The notes beneath the pieces are model-generated. The model was not told the DNA's origin. It did no database searches and saw nothing but the letters and a program-made list of their open reading frames with translations. Of a DNA stretch of 64,000 nt, positions 38,773-47,752 are shown in pieces. The stretch lies in assembly GCF_026343185.1 (NCBI RefSeq), contig NZ_JAPEMA010000001.1, positions 3,224,001 to 3,288,000 of the forward strand, in the 5' to 3' direction. The position numbers were made by a program, and so were the translations under genes. This DNA comes from Streptomyces sp. NBC_00091 (lineage in GTDB: Bacteria; Actinomycetota; Actinomycetes; Streptomycetales; Streptomycetaceae). Each line of letters begins with the position of its first letter. The stretch's first letter is position 1.

Positions 38773-39810
38773 CTACCCGCCCGAGGCGATCCGGTACGCG
38801 CCCGGGGTGGTCCCCGTCCAGCGGCGGAAGGCGCGGTGGAAGGCGGTGTCCTCCGAGAACCCCAGCCGGGCGGCGAGTTCCGCGATCGGCTCCCCGCTCT
38901 CGGCCAGCCCCGCGATCGCCGCGTCCCGCCGCACATGGTCCTTGAGCTGCTGGAAGGAGGTCCCCTCCTGATGGAGCCGGCGCCGCAGGGTCGCCGGGGA
39001 GACGGCGAGGCCGGCCGCCACCTCCCCCAGCTCGGGCAGCCGCGGCGCGCCGCGCAGCCGCCGCGTCAGGGTCCGGCGTACCTGCTCGGCGACCGTGGTC
39101 CCGTACTCGGGGCGCGACAGCAGGTCGAAGGGGGCCCGGCGGAGCATCGCGTCGAGCGCGGCGTCGTCCCGTACCAGCGGAGCGGTCAGCCAGTGCGCGT
39201 CGAAGACGGCCTCCGTCCGCTCCGCACCGAAGCGGACCGGGCAGTCGAAGAGGGTGCCGTACTCGCCCTCGTGCGGCGGCGGGGGATAGGCGAAGGAGGC
39301 GTGGGCCAGGGGGATGCGACGCCCGACGAGCCAGCTGCTGAGCCGGTGCCAGATCGCGAGCACGCACTCGGTGAGGAAGCTCCCCCAGCTACCGCTGGGA
39401 GGGGCCCCCACCTCGTCCCGCTCGAAGTCGTTGCGCACGGTGAACCGCGCCTGCCCGCCGCCGGTTTCCAGGGCCAGTTCCGGCCCGCCCGGGAACAGCC
39501 CGTAGAACACGGCGGCCCGCTCCACGGCCGCGCCGAGGTCCCGGCAGCCCAGGCAGGCGTGGCACATCATCGCGAAGGTGCCCGGGCGGCTCGGGACGGC
39601 GGACAGCCCGAGGAACTCGTCCTGCGTGGTCCGGTACAGGGCCCGGAAGAGGCGCGCGAACTGCGCCGGCGTGATCCGCGCCCGGTCGTCGCCGAGCAAC
39701 AGCGGCGGGATCTGCGCCTCCTGGAGCAGCGGCACCAGGTCGAAGCCGCCCCGCCGCGCCCCCGCGAGCACGGCGCGCACGTGGTGCACGGTGATCGTCT
39801 GCCTCCCCAT
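38773..39810 (-). CDS. AraC-family regulator (OruR/ArgR-like N-terminal domain)
   Basis: 345 residues. The N-terminal domain (ITVHHVRAVLAGARRGGFDLVPLLQEAQIPPLLLGDD...) is the arabinose-binding-type domain of AraC proteins controlling fatty-acid or aromatic catabolism. The C-terminal HTH_18 carries RRLHQEGTSFQQLKDHVRRDAAIAGLAESGEPIAELAARLGFSEDTAFHRAFRRWTGTTPGAYR. ATG 39810. It is divergent from the acyl-CoA ligase at 39928 (117 bp between), which is its probable target; related regulators sense acyl or fatty compounds. Confidence 0.9.
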   Translation of the reverse strand: MGRQTITVHHVRAVLAGARRGGFDLVPLLQEAQIPPLLLGDDRARITPAQFARLFRALYRTTQDEFLGLSAVPSRPGTFAMMCHACLGCRDLGAAVERAAVFYGLFPGGPELALETGGGQARFTVRNDFERDEVGAPPSGSWGSFLTECVLAIWHRLSSWLVGRRIPLAHASFAYPPPPHEGEYGTLFDCPVRFGAERTEAVFDAHWLTAPLVRDDAALDAMLRRAPFDLLSRPEYGTTVAEQVRRTLTRRLRGAPRLPELGEVAAGLAVSPATLRRRLHQEGTSFQQLKDHVRRDAAIAGLAESGEPIAELAARLGFSEDTAFHRAFRRWTGTTPGAYRIASGG

Positions 39811-39927
39811 GGCTCCGACGGTAGCCCCAATGAGCGCTGCGGTCAGCGGGGGTGACGCTTCCGGTCATGCCGGACCGGGCCCGGGGGCGCCCACCATCGG
39901 GGGACACCTATCCGGGGAGGGCATGCC

Positions 39928-41658
39928 ATGGACGGTCGGCCGAGCACGCTGGCGGTGTTCACCGAGTGGACCGGGCGGCGGTACGGGCCCGGCACGGCGC
40001 TCCGCTTCCGCGCACCCGACGGGGGCTGGCGGACCCGGACGTACGCCGAACTCGGCGCGGCCGTACGGGAGGCCGGGCGGGGGCTGCTGGGGCTGGGCGT
40101 CGGGGCCGGGGAGCGGGTGGCGGTGCTCGCGGAGACCCGGCCCGAGTGGACGTACGCCCACTTCGGGATCCTGGCGGCGGGCGCGGTCCTGGTGCCGGTC
40201 TACCCGACGGCGGGGGAGGAGGAGCTGGCCTGGGTGCTCGGCGACTCGGAGGCGGTGGTGGCCGTCTGCGAGGACGCGGCCCAGGCGGCCCGGGTGGAGG
40301 CGCTGCGGTCCAAGCTCCCCGCGCTGCGGGAGGTCGTACGGATGGACGCGCCGGCCGGGCCGCCGGGGGCCACGGAGTCCGAACTGGCCGCGCGGGCCGC
40401 CTCGGTGACCCCCGACGCGGACGCCGCGATCGTCTACACCTCGGGGACCACGGGCCTGCCGAAGGGGTGCCGGCTCACGCACGGCAACCTCGGGGCGATC
40501 CAGGACGCCACCCTGCCCCTGGTCCAGGGCGGGCCGGGGGACTCCACGTACCTGTACCTGCCGCTGGCGCACCTGCTGGCGCAGCTGATCCAGTTCACCA
40601 CCCTGCTGGAGGGCGGGGAGCTGTGCTACTTCGGGGGCCGGGTGGAGGCGGTGGTGGCCGAGCTGGCGCAGGCCCGGCCCACGCACCTGCCGTCGGTGCC
40701 CCGGCTGTTCGAGAAGGTGCACGCGGTGGTGCTGGGGCTGGCGGAGGGGCAGGAGGGCGGCCGGGAGCGCTTCGAGGAGGCGGTGCGGCTGGGGGTGCTG
40801 GCGGCCGACGGCCGGCTCCCGGAGTCGCTGCGGGCGCAGTACGAGGCCGCGGAGAAGTCCCTGTACTCCCTGGTCCGGGACGCCTTCGGGGGCAGGCTGA
40901 AGTGGGCCCTCACGGGCGGAGCCCCGATCGCCCCGGCCACCCTGGACTTCCTGCGCGCCTGCGGGATCCGGGTGTTCGAGGGCTACGGGATGACCGAGTC
41001 CGGCGGGGTCATCAGCCTCAACCACCCGGGCGCCGTCCGCCACGGCACGGTGGGCCGGCCGATCGAGGGCTGCGAGGTGGAGATCGCACCGGACGGGGAG
41101 GTGCTCGCCCGCGGCCCGATGGTCTTCCCCGGCTACCACGCGAACCCCGCCGCGACGGCCGAGGCCCTGGACGCGGACGGCTGGCTGCACACCGGGGACC
41201 TGGGCGAACTGGACGGCGACGGCTTCCTGACCATCACCGGCCGCAAGAAGGAGCTGATCATCACCTCGGCCGGCAAGAACATCACCCCGACCGAGGTGGA
41301 GTTCGCCGTCCAGAGCGCCTCCCGCTTCGTCTCCCGCGCCGTCCTGATCGGCGACCGGCGCCCCCACCCGGTGGCCCTGATCACCCTGGACGCCCAGGAG
41401 GTCACCGCATGGGCGGACCGGGAGTCCCTGGACCTCGGCCCCCGCCCGGCCGCCCACCCCGCGGTACGGGCCCTGGTGGCGCAGGCCGTCGCCGAGGCCA
41501 ACGCCACCGTCTCCCGCCCGGCCCGGATCCGCGCCTTCCGCGTCCTGGACGAGGAGTTCTCGGTCCGGGCCGGCACCCTCACCCCGACCCTGAAACTGCG
41601 CCGCGCGGAGGTGGCCCGCCGCTACGCCGCCGAGATCGAGGAGCTGTACGGGGCCTGA
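39928..41658 (+). CDS. AMP-dependent long-chain acyl-CoA ligase
   Basis: 576 residues. VYTSGTTGLPKGCRLTHGN (P-loop), GYGMTESGGVISLNHP, and FLTITGRKKELIITSAGKNITPTEVE are the three hallmark motifs. Cytoplasmic activation of fatty or carboxylic acids. ATG 39928 follows GGGAGGGC. Probably controlled by the divergent AraC regulator. Confidence 0.93.
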   Translation: MDGRPSTLAVFTEWTGRRYGPGTALRFRAPDGGWRTRTYAELGAAVREAGRGLLGLGVGAGERVAVLAETRPEWTYAHFGILAAGAVLVPVYPTAGEEELAWVLGDSEAVVAVCEDAAQAARVEALRSKLPALREVVRMDAPAGPPGATESELAARAASVTPDADAAIVYTSGTTGLPKGCRLTHGNLGAIQDATLPLVQGGPGDSTYLYLPLAHLLAQLIQFTTLLEGGELCYFGGRVEAVVAELAQARPTHLPSVPRLFEKVHAVVLGLAEGQEGGRERFEEAVRLGVLAADGRLPESLRAQYEAAEKSLYSLVRDAFGGRLKWALTGGAPIAPATLDFLRACGIRVFEGYGMTESGGVISLNHPGAVRHGTVGRPIEGCEVEIAPDGEVLARGPMVFPGYHANPAATAEALDADGWLHTGDLGELDGDGFLTITGRKKELIITSAGKNITPTEVEFAVQSASRFVSRAVLIGDRRPHPVALITLDAQEVTAWADRESLDLGPRPAAHPAVRALVAQAVAEANATVSRPARIRAFRVLDEEFSVRAGTLTPTLKLRRAEVARRYAAEIEELYGA

Positions 41659-41667
41659 GGACCCGTG

Positions 41668-41856
41668 TCACCTCTCGATGTCGAAGGCCTCCACGGTGTT
41701 CACGACGTTTCCGCCGCCGTCCTGGCCGCCGATGGCGTAGACGCACGTGCGGCTCAGGGCAACCGGGCAGGGCGCGCTCGCCCCGGCCAGGAAGGAACGG
41801 GCGGTGGGCAGCGGGGGCAGCGTCGCCCAGACGTTGTCGACGGGGTTGAAGACCGA
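41668..41856 (-). pseudogene. Remnant of a Kelch-repeat protein
   Basis: About 60 residues ending in the frame: NPVDNVWATLPPLPTARSFLAGASA and VYAIGGQDGGGNVVNTVEAFDIER-stop. This is one Kelch blade (PLPTAR...YAIGG...TVEAFD). Upstream the same frame is only antisense to the aminotransferase, so the N-terminal portion is lost. A decayed fragment between two intact genes. Confidence 0.6.
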
Positions 41857-41894
41857 AGACCGAGGGTCGAGGGGCGAGGGGCGAACTTCCGGGC

Positions 41895-43118
41895 TCAGGC
41901 CAGCGCGCGGGCCAGGCGGGCCAGGCCCTCGGTGATCTCCTCCGGGGTGTGCGTGGTGAAGGACAGCCGCAGAGTGCGGGGGTCCGGGGTGCCGGTGTGG
42001 AAGGGGGCTCCGGGGACGTAGGCCACCTCGTGCGCGACGGCGGACTTCAGCAGGGCGCCCGCGTCGTACCCCTCGGGGAGCCGGGCCCAGACGAACATGC
42101 CGCCCTCGGGGCGGTTCCACTCCGAGCCCGCCGGGAGCGCCCCGCCGAGTCCCGCCAGCAGGGCGTCGCGCCGGGCCCGGTAGGCCTCCCGGACCCGGGC
42201 GGTGTGGGCGTCGAGGTCGTGGGCGCCGAGGTAGTGGGCGGCGGCCAGCTGGTCCACCGTCGAGGTGTGCAGGTCCGCCGCCTGCTTGGCGACCACCGCC
42301 GCGCGGCGCAGGGCGGAGGGGGCGCGCAGCCAGCCCAGCCGCAGCCCCGGGGCCATGACCTTGGAGAAGCTGCCGAGCAGGGCGGTACGGTCCTCCGCGC
42401 CCGGGTGGGCGGCGATCCAGGGCCGGTGGGCGCCCTCGTAGCGGAGGTCGCCGTACGGGTCGTCCTCCACCAGCCACAGCCCCAGGCGGGCCGCGATCCG
42501 GGCCACCTCGGCCCGGCGCTCTCCCGGCAGGGTGCGCCCGGTCGGATTCTGGAAGGTGGGGATGGTGTAGAGCAGCTTCGGCCGCTCCCGGGCGGTGATC
42601 TCGGCGAGGGCGTCGGGGAGCAGGCCCTGCCCGTCGCAGGGGACGGGTATGACGCGGGCTCCGGCCAGGCCGAAGCACTGGAGGGCCGCCAGGTAGGTGG
42701 GGTTCTCCACGAGCACCGTGTCGCCGGGTTCCAGGAGGGTGGCGGCGAGGAGGGTGAGCCCCTGCTGGGAGCCGGTGGTGATCAGCACCTCGTCCGCCGA
42801 GGTGGCCAGGCCGCGCGCCCCGGCCCGGGCGGCGACGGCCGCGCGCAGCTCGGGGGCGCCCTCGGTGGTGGAGTACTGCAGGGCCCGGGCGGCTCCGGTT
42901 CCGGTGAGGGTGGCCTCGTACGCTGCCCGCAGGCCGGCGGTGTCGAAGAGTTCGGGGGCGGGCAGGCCCCCGGCGAAGGAGATCACCCCGGGGCGTTCGG
43001 TGAGCGCGAGGATCTCCCGTACGGGCGAGGCGCCCACGGTGCTCGCGCGGGCGGCGAAGGCGGGCAGTGCGGCGTGCGGTGCGGCGGCTTGCGGGGCGGC
43101 GGTGGTGCCAGGGCGCAT
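41895..43118 (-). CDS. PLP-dependent class I/II aminotransferase
   Basis: 407 residues, fold type I, like 2-aminoadipate or MocR-domain aminotransferases but lacking the GntR HTH. Schiff-base Lys in LLGSFSKVMAPGLRLGWL; PLP contact region VEDDPYGDLRYEG; TTGSQQGLTLLA phosphate-binding turn. Such enzymes act on amino-group transfer from aromatic or aliphatic amino acids; the specific substrate is not evident. ATG 43118 follows GAAGGAG. Its start is only 39 bp downstream of the TnpB stop on the same strand, so its promoter must lie inside the TnpB gene's tail or further up. Confidence 0.9.
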   Translation of the reverse strand: MRPGTTAAPQAAAPHAALPAFAARASTVGASPVREILALTERPGVISFAGGLPAPELFDTAGLRAAYEATLTGTGAARALQYSTTEGAPELRAAVAARAGARGLATSADEVLITTGSQQGLTLLAATLLEPGDTVLVENPTYLAALQCFGLAGARVIPVPCDGQGLLPDALAEITARERPKLLYTIPTFQNPTGRTLPGERRAEVARIAARLGLWLVEDDPYGDLRYEGAHRPWIAAHPGAEDRTALLGSFSKVMAPGLRLGWLRAPSALRRAAVVAKQAADLHTSTVDQLAAAHYLGAHDLDAHTARVREAYRARRDALLAGLGGALPAGSEWNRPEGGMFVWARLPEGYDAGALLKSAVAHEVAYVPGAPFHTGTPDPRTLRLSFTTHTPEEITEGLARLARALA

Positions 43119-43157
43119 GGGGGCTCCTTCGGTGGCGGGTGGCCGCAGCGTCTCTGA

Positions 43158-45137
43158 TCAGCTGAGCGATCCCGTGTCAGACGTGGTGTCTGGCAGTGGG
43201 ATTTCCCACCGTGGTGGGGTGGCGTGGGCGTGGAGGTGGAATCCGGCGCCCAGTGCTGCCCCTCGTGGCCGGTGTCGGCTGGTGGTGGGTGTGCTGATCG
43301 TTGTCACGTCCTGGTGCCGGTGGGCTGCGCGGGGCAGTCGTTTCCGGTCCGTGTGAGCGTGTCCCTCCGGACGCTGGCCTGCCGGGCCCGGGGGCCTGGC
43401 AGGGGAGGGTGTCCGGCGTCGCCTGGGCGTCGGACGTGTTGTCTGGTGCCGGGTGGGTCCGGTCTTGGTCCGGTCCGGCGGGCTGGGCTTCGGCGGCGTG
43501 GGTGTGATGACCGCGTTTGTTTCGAGTCGGTCGATGACGGTGCGGACGGCCATGGCGCCCGTGGTGCGGTCGGTCACGGTCTTCGCCTGGTGGGCCAGGC
43601 CGCGGGCTGCGATGCGCTGCCACGCGCCGTGGTCACGATCGCCCTGCCAGCCGCAGCCGGGACTCGGGCAGGCGGCCCACTTCCAGCCGGGTGTGGTGGG
43701 CCGGTCGGGGGATTTGCAGTGCCGCAGCGGGGTGAGGCATCGCGGGCAGTGCTTGGAGGTGTTCCTCGCGGGGATCGTGACGACGGCGATGCCTGCCTCG
43801 GCGGCGAGGTGCCGCATGTGGTCGGTGATCTGGCCGCGTATCTGCTGGGAGAGGCGTGTGTTGAGGGTGCGGCCCATACCGCGGGCTTCCATCGACCTCA
43901 GGTCCTCGACGTAGATGACGCTCGCCCGGGCGGCGATGGCCTGGTCGACCGCCCACCTGGCGGCGGCCCAGGCCAGCGCGTCGTTCAGGTTCGAGCGGCG
44001 TGCGCAGACCCGGCTGATCTCCTCGCGCAGAACGGTGTGCTTGGCGGCCAGCGGGTGCTGTTCATCTCCGGTGGTGAGCCGCTCGTAGTGGTCGGACTTG
44101 GCATTCAGATGCTCGCCCTGGCGGCGCAGGCGGTGCTGTTTGGCCAGGACACCGGCTGCCCGGAACATGCCTCCAGTCCCGAGGGCGGTGATCCGCCCGT
44201 CGCTAGGGAGCCTCGCGGCCCCGCAGGAGAGCAGGGTGTTGAGGCCCCAGTCCACCCCGAGCGCGACGGTGTGCCCGCTGCGGGCTGCCTTCGGGACGGC
44301 GTGGGTGTACGCGAGATCAGCGCGGACACGGCCCCGGTGCAGGCACAGCGTGGGCAGGTGCAGTACCGCGTTCACGGGGATCGTCGGGGGCAGCTTGATG
44401 GGGCAGGCCACCCATGTCCAGTCCTTGTAGGACTGCGGGTCAGGCCGGGTCGGGAGCTGCAAGCGCAGCAGCGCCCGGCCTGGTGTATCCGCCCGCTCGA
44501 TGGTGGCCTGCTGCCCGTCACACGCCGACAGCAGCAGCATCTGCGCCACCCGGGGCGCGCTCTCCATCTCGAACAGACCGGCGGGCATGACGTCGTGCTT
44601 CTTGACGAACGTGAGGACCTGCCGGGTGCGGGACTTGATGACGGTCGACGGCAGATGCCGCCCGCCCGGGGCGGCCTCACGGACGGCGTCCCACTCCTGA
44701 CCCATCCGTTTGAAGGGGTCGGCGGGCCAGTTATCGATGACTGCTGCGGTCAGGTCGGCGCGCCACTTGACCGACCGCAGGACGCGTCCGGCCTGCTCCT
44801 GCGCCATCCGAACGATCCGGTCATTGACCCGAACACCCTCTGGCGGCACGACGGTCCAGCCCAGCCGGCGCAGCGCCATCCAGGCGTTCGACGGCAGCTT
44901 CCTGCCCCCGCCGTCCTCCCCGGACGCGAGCACAGTCACGTCGGCGGCGTTCCAGTGCGCGGTCAGCAGCTTGGCGCTCATGCCGGAGACCAGAGAGGCA
45001 CACCAGCCGACACGATCCGCGAGCGCGGAAGCGGTCAGCAGTTCACCGCTCACCTCATCCACGCCCGCCCGCAGCAGGCCACGGGCACAAGCGGTCCAGG
45101 CGGTCTCGCCCCCGGCGAGCGGCACCTTCCGACTCAA
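43158..45137 (-). CDS. tnpB: TnpB-like RuvC nuclease (IS200/IS605-type, long form)
   Basis: 659 residues, longer than typical TnpB (about 400). The RuvC acids are all present: Asp296 (ALGVDWGLNTLLSC), Glu411 (VIYVEDLRSMEARG) and Asp502 (GDRDHGAWQRIA). A zinc ribbon (CPRCLTPLRHC...CPSPGCGW) lies between the last two. A roughly 290-residue N-terminal extension and a 130-residue Pro/Thr/Arg-rich tail flank the core. No TnpA is seen. TTG 45137 follows GGAGG. TnpB proteins are RNA-guided DNA nucleases; hairpins at 43178-43209 may belong to its guide RNA. Confidence 0.85.
   Translation of the reverse strand: MSRKVPLAGGETAWTACARGLLRAGVDEVSGELLTASALADRVGWCASLVSGMSAKLLTAHWNAADVTVLASGEDGGGRKLPSNAWMALRRLGWTVVPPEGVRVNDRIVRMAQEQAGRVLRSVKWRADLTAAVIDNWPADPFKRMGQEWDAVREAAPGGRHLPSTVIKSRTRQVLTFVKKHDVMPAGLFEMESAPRVAQMLLLSACDGQQATIERADTPGRALLRLQLPTRPDPQSYKDWTWVACPIKLPPTIPVNAVLHLPTLCLHRGRVRADLAYTHAVPKAARSGHTVALGVDWGLNTLLSCGAARLPSDGRITALGTGGMFRAAGVLAKQHRLRRQGEHLNAKSDHYERLTTGDEQHPLAAKHTVLREEISRVCARRSNLNDALAWAAARWAVDQAIAARASVIYVEDLRSMEARGMGRTLNTRLSQQIRGQITDHMRHLAAEAGIAVVTIPARNTSKHCPRCLTPLRHCKSPDRPTTPGWKWAACPSPGCGWQGDRDHGAWQRIAARGLAHQAKTVTDRTTGAMAVRTVIDRLETNAVITPTPPKPSPPDRTKTGPTRHQTTRPTPRRRRTPSPARPPGPAGQRPEGHAHTDRKRLPRAAHRHQDVTTISTPTTSRHRPRGAALGAGFHLHAHATPPRWEIPLPDTTSDTGSLS
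43178..43209 (-). ncRNA. Candidate omega-RNA 3' hairpins of the TnpB locus
   Basis: On the minus strand, GTGGG-AAAT-CCCAC (43209-43196) is followed by CAGAC-ACCAC-GTCTG (43192-43178), two short stems 3 nt apart inside the last codons of tnpB. In IS200/IS605 elements the guide-RNA scaffold overlaps the end of tnpB and the guide follows. The position fits; the structure is small and unconfirmed. Confidence 0.4.
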
Positions 45138-45271
45138 CGCTCACCCTCCCCCCCACACCCGTACTGTCATCCGATCGACGACACCCCATACGAAAGGTCA
45201 CCCATTCGACCAACGAACCCACAACCGACACCGGCCGAACAGCAGGACGAGAGAGTCGTGACGATCACTAC

Positions 45272-45323
45272 GGATGCGTAAGGAACCTCGTGAGCCTAGC
45301 GAGGAAAGATGCATAAGGCACCT
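45272..45323. repeat. Imperfect direct repeat with internal hairpin upstream of tnpB
   Basis: GGATGCGTAAGGAACCT (45272-45288) recurs as AGATGCATAAGGCACCT (45307-45323), 35 bp apart. Between them lies a 5-bp hairpin CCTCG...CGAGG (45286-45304). It may mark the outer end of the TnpB-bearing element or a regulatory site of the gene at 45391. Confidence 0.4.
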
Positions 45324-45390
45324 GCCTGTCCACGAGGTGAACGCCGTCCGGCCTCTCCCCAACTGATGACTTGTCAGATAGACCGGTGTC

Positions 45391-46233
45391 ATGACGAGAG
45401 ACGAAGACACCCGGCCCGGGGCCTACGCGGAACTCGCGGCCGTCGGCCCGTACGGGGTCCGCCCCGGCCACGCCCTGATCACCATGGTGGAGCCGCACCC
45501 GGGCCACGAGTACGCCTACAACCGCTGGTACGAGGACGACCACTACTACGCGGGCGCCATGGCCATGCCCTGGATGTACGCGGGCCGCCGCTGGGTGGCC
45601 ACCCGTGAACTCCAGGAGCTGCGCTACCCCGAGAAATCGGCCGTCGCCCAGCCCGTCACCGCCGGGTGCTACCTCTCCACGTACTGGGTGACCGAGGGCC
45701 GCTACGACGAGCACATGAAGTGGACGGTCGGCATCAACAAGCGGCTGAACCGCGACGGCCGGGTCTACCAGGACCGCACGCACGTCTTCACGGCCTTCCA
45801 GGACCACGAGGCGACCGTCTACCGCGACGGGGCCGCCGGCCCCCGGGACTTCCACGCCCTCGACCACCCCTACGCCGGGCTCGTGCTCCAGGTCGTCGAC
45901 GCCGACGGGCCCGGGCGGCGGGCGGAGCTACTGGAGTGGCTGCGCTCCCGGGCCCTGCCGCGGCGGCTGTCCGGCTCGCCCGCGGCGATGGTGACGCTCT
46001 TCCGGCCGACCCCGCTGCCCGGGGACCGGATGACCTACGTCAAGCAGGTCGAGGGGGTCGACAGCCGGCTCACCCTGCTGTGGTTCCTGGAGGCCGACCC
46101 GCGCACCTGCTGGGACCGCTTCCAGGGGCTGGACGCGGAGGTCGCGGAGTCGGGGCTGGGGCGGGTGGAACTGGTGGCGCCGTTCATCCCGACGGTGCCG
46201 GGGACCGACCGGTACGTGGACCAGCTGCGCTGA
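45391..46233 (+). CDS. Hypothetical protein with EthD/ABM-like features
   Basis: 280 residues, soluble. Two halves, each with a ferredoxin-like start: HALITMVEPHPGHEYAYNRWYEDDHYYAGAM (a Trp-Tyr-x-x-x-H box as in EthD/DUF4286 proteins) and YAGLVLQVVDADGPGRRAELLEWL. No catalytic motif assigned. ATG 45391. A TGACTTGTCA palindrome (45367-45376) sits 15 bp ahead of the start. No family named with confidence. Confidence 0.65.
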   Translation: MTRDEDTRPGAYAELAAVGPYGVRPGHALITMVEPHPGHEYAYNRWYEDDHYYAGAMAMPWMYAGRRWVATRELQELRYPEKSAVAQPVTAGCYLSTYWVTEGRYDEHMKWTVGINKRLNRDGRVYQDRTHVFTAFQDHEATVYRDGAAGPRDFHALDHPYAGLVLQVVDADGPGRRAELLEWLRSRALPRRLSGSPAAMVTLFRPTPLPGDRMTYVKQVEGVDSRLTLLWFLEADPRTCWDRFQGLDAEVAESGLGRVELVAPFIPTVPGTDRYVDQLR

Positions 46234-46338
46234 GGCCGCGGCGGCGGGCATGGCCGAGCCCTCTCGGCCAGGACGGCGGGCCGGTCGAGAGGGCTCCGTA
46301 CGAGGTGCGGGGGGTGCGGGTGGTGCTGGTGGCGACGT

Positions 46339-46551
46339 TCAGGCGAGGCGCCCCAGTCCGCCCTCGACGACATCGGTGACGAAGGAGGTCCAGGAACCCG
46401 GCGCGAAGGTGACGGACGGACCGTCCTGCACCTTCGAGTCGCGGACGGCGATGGCCTCCATGACGGGGGACTTGACCTCGACGCAGGCCCCGTTTCCGCC
46501 GGAGTAGGAGGACTTGGTCCAGTTTTCCGTGCCGCCCTGACGAATAGCCAT
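46339..46551 (-). CDS. DUF397-domain small protein
   Basis: 70 residues with the full DUF397 pattern: WTKSSYSGGNGACVEV, IAVRDSKVQDGPSVTFAPGSWTSFV. These proteins partner XRE/DUF5753 regulators in WhiJ-type systems of Streptomyces development. ATG 46551. The matching XRE gene is 209 bp upstream on the same strand. Confidence 0.9.
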   Translation of the reverse strand: MAIRQGGTENWTKSSYSGGNGACVEVKSPVMEAIAVRDSKVQDGPSVTFAPGSWTSFVTDVVEGGLGRLA

Positions 46552-46760
46552 GTTCTTCTCCGGTTCAGCGAGTAGTTCCGGTTGCGTGCCGGCCGGAGAT
46601 TTCCCCGGCTGACGTGATCGACGCTACCGGCAGCTCTCGATGGCTGAAGGAGGCATTCACTCGACCGGGTGGCATATTCCATTCAGGCCTTCTGTGGCCG
46701 GGGACCGACGGTGTACCGTGCTGGCCCCCTCGCCACTTCAGGCCCTCTCAGGGCAGTTCG

Positions 46761-47645
46761 TCACTTCGCCTTGCCCGCGTATTGGTCGATGATGTCGGAG
46801 ATGAACTGCCTGGTCTGGTCGACGTTGAGCGCCTGGGCGCGCAGGTGCTCGTACATCACGCTGTATTTCTGAACGTCGTTGGCCTTCTCCAGGTACAAAT
46901 CGCTCGTGACGCCCTCGATGTAGACGACCGTCGAGTCCGAGGCGTCCGGGAATTCCAGAATTGCGTACTGCCCGTTGACCCCCGGATGGGCACCCATCGT
47001 GAAGGGCATCACCTGCACCGTGATGTACGGCTGCTGCGACTGCTCTATCAAGTACTCCAGCTGCCGGACCATCAACTGCGCGTCGCCCACGTGCCGGCGC
47101 AGCACCGCCTCGTCGATCACCGCCCACAGGCGCAGCGGACCGACGTCCGGATTGTTGTTGTCGGTCTCGGACAACCGTTTCTGGCGGTGCATGCGGACCT
47201 GCACGCGCTTCTCCACATCGGCCGGAGCCGTCTCCGGCAGCGCGCCGCGGATCAGGGCCTGGGCGTACTCGGGGGTCTGGAGCAGCCCCGGGACCATCTG
47301 CGGCTCGTAGGTGCGCAGGCTGGCGGCATCGGTCTCGAGGCCGATGTAGACGCTGTACGGGATGTCGCCGAAGGCGTGCCACCAGCCCTGCTGGCGGGAG
47401 TCCTTGGCCATCTGCATGAGCGAGTCCACGAGCCGGGGGTCGTCGACCTCGTACACCTCGCACAGGTCGCGGACGTCGCGCTGGCTGATGGACCGGCGGC
47501 CGTTCTCCAGGCGGCTGATCTTGGACTGGGAGACGAGGAGGCGCTCGGCGACCTGCTCGGCCGTCATGCCCTTGTCCTCGCGGAGCTTGCGCAACTCCAT
47601 GCCCAGTCGGCGGCGTCGGACGGTGGGATTGACATTGGACGCCAC
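46761..47645 (-). CDS. XRE/DUF5753 regulator (WhiJ-like)
   Basis: 294 residues. HTH_XRE: LGMELRKLREDKGMTAEQVAERLLVSQSKISRLENGRRSISQRDVRDLC. DUF5753 region: EPQMVPGLLQTPEYAQALIRG ... QLEYLIEQSQQPYITVQVMPFTMGAHPGVNG. GTG 47645 follows GGAGGTG at 8 nt; a longer open frame upstream crosses the terminator at 47753-47796 and is not coding. With the DUF397 gene downstream it forms a typical WhiJ-like module. Confidence 0.9.
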   Translation of the reverse strand: MASNVNPTVRRRRLGMELRKLREDKGMTAEQVAERLLVSQSKISRLENGRRSISQRDVRDLCEVYEVDDPRLVDSLMQMAKDSRQQGWWHAFGDIPYSVYIGLETDAASLRTYEPQMVPGLLQTPEYAQALIRGALPETAPADVEKRVQVRMHRQKRLSETDNNNPDVGPLRLWAVIDEAVLRRHVGDAQLMVRQLEYLIEQSQQPYITVQVMPFTMGAHPGVNGQYAILEFPDASDSTVVYIEGVTSDLYLEKANDVQKYSVMYEHLRAQALNVDQTRQFISDIIDQYAGKAK

Positions 47646-47752
47646 GTGAACGGCACCTCCGCCTTCTTCTGTCGCTGTCTCGCTGAGTGTCTGGTGTTCA
47701 GCAGACTGCCACCGAAGGGTGCGACGGCGCTGGGGAACGCGTGGGAAAAGCC

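Noticed and set aside
45367..45376. TGACTTGTCA palindrome as a proven operator for the gene at 45391
   Set aside because: Only 4-bp arms and no divergent regulator; chance occurrence is likely, so it is mentioned but not listed as a site.
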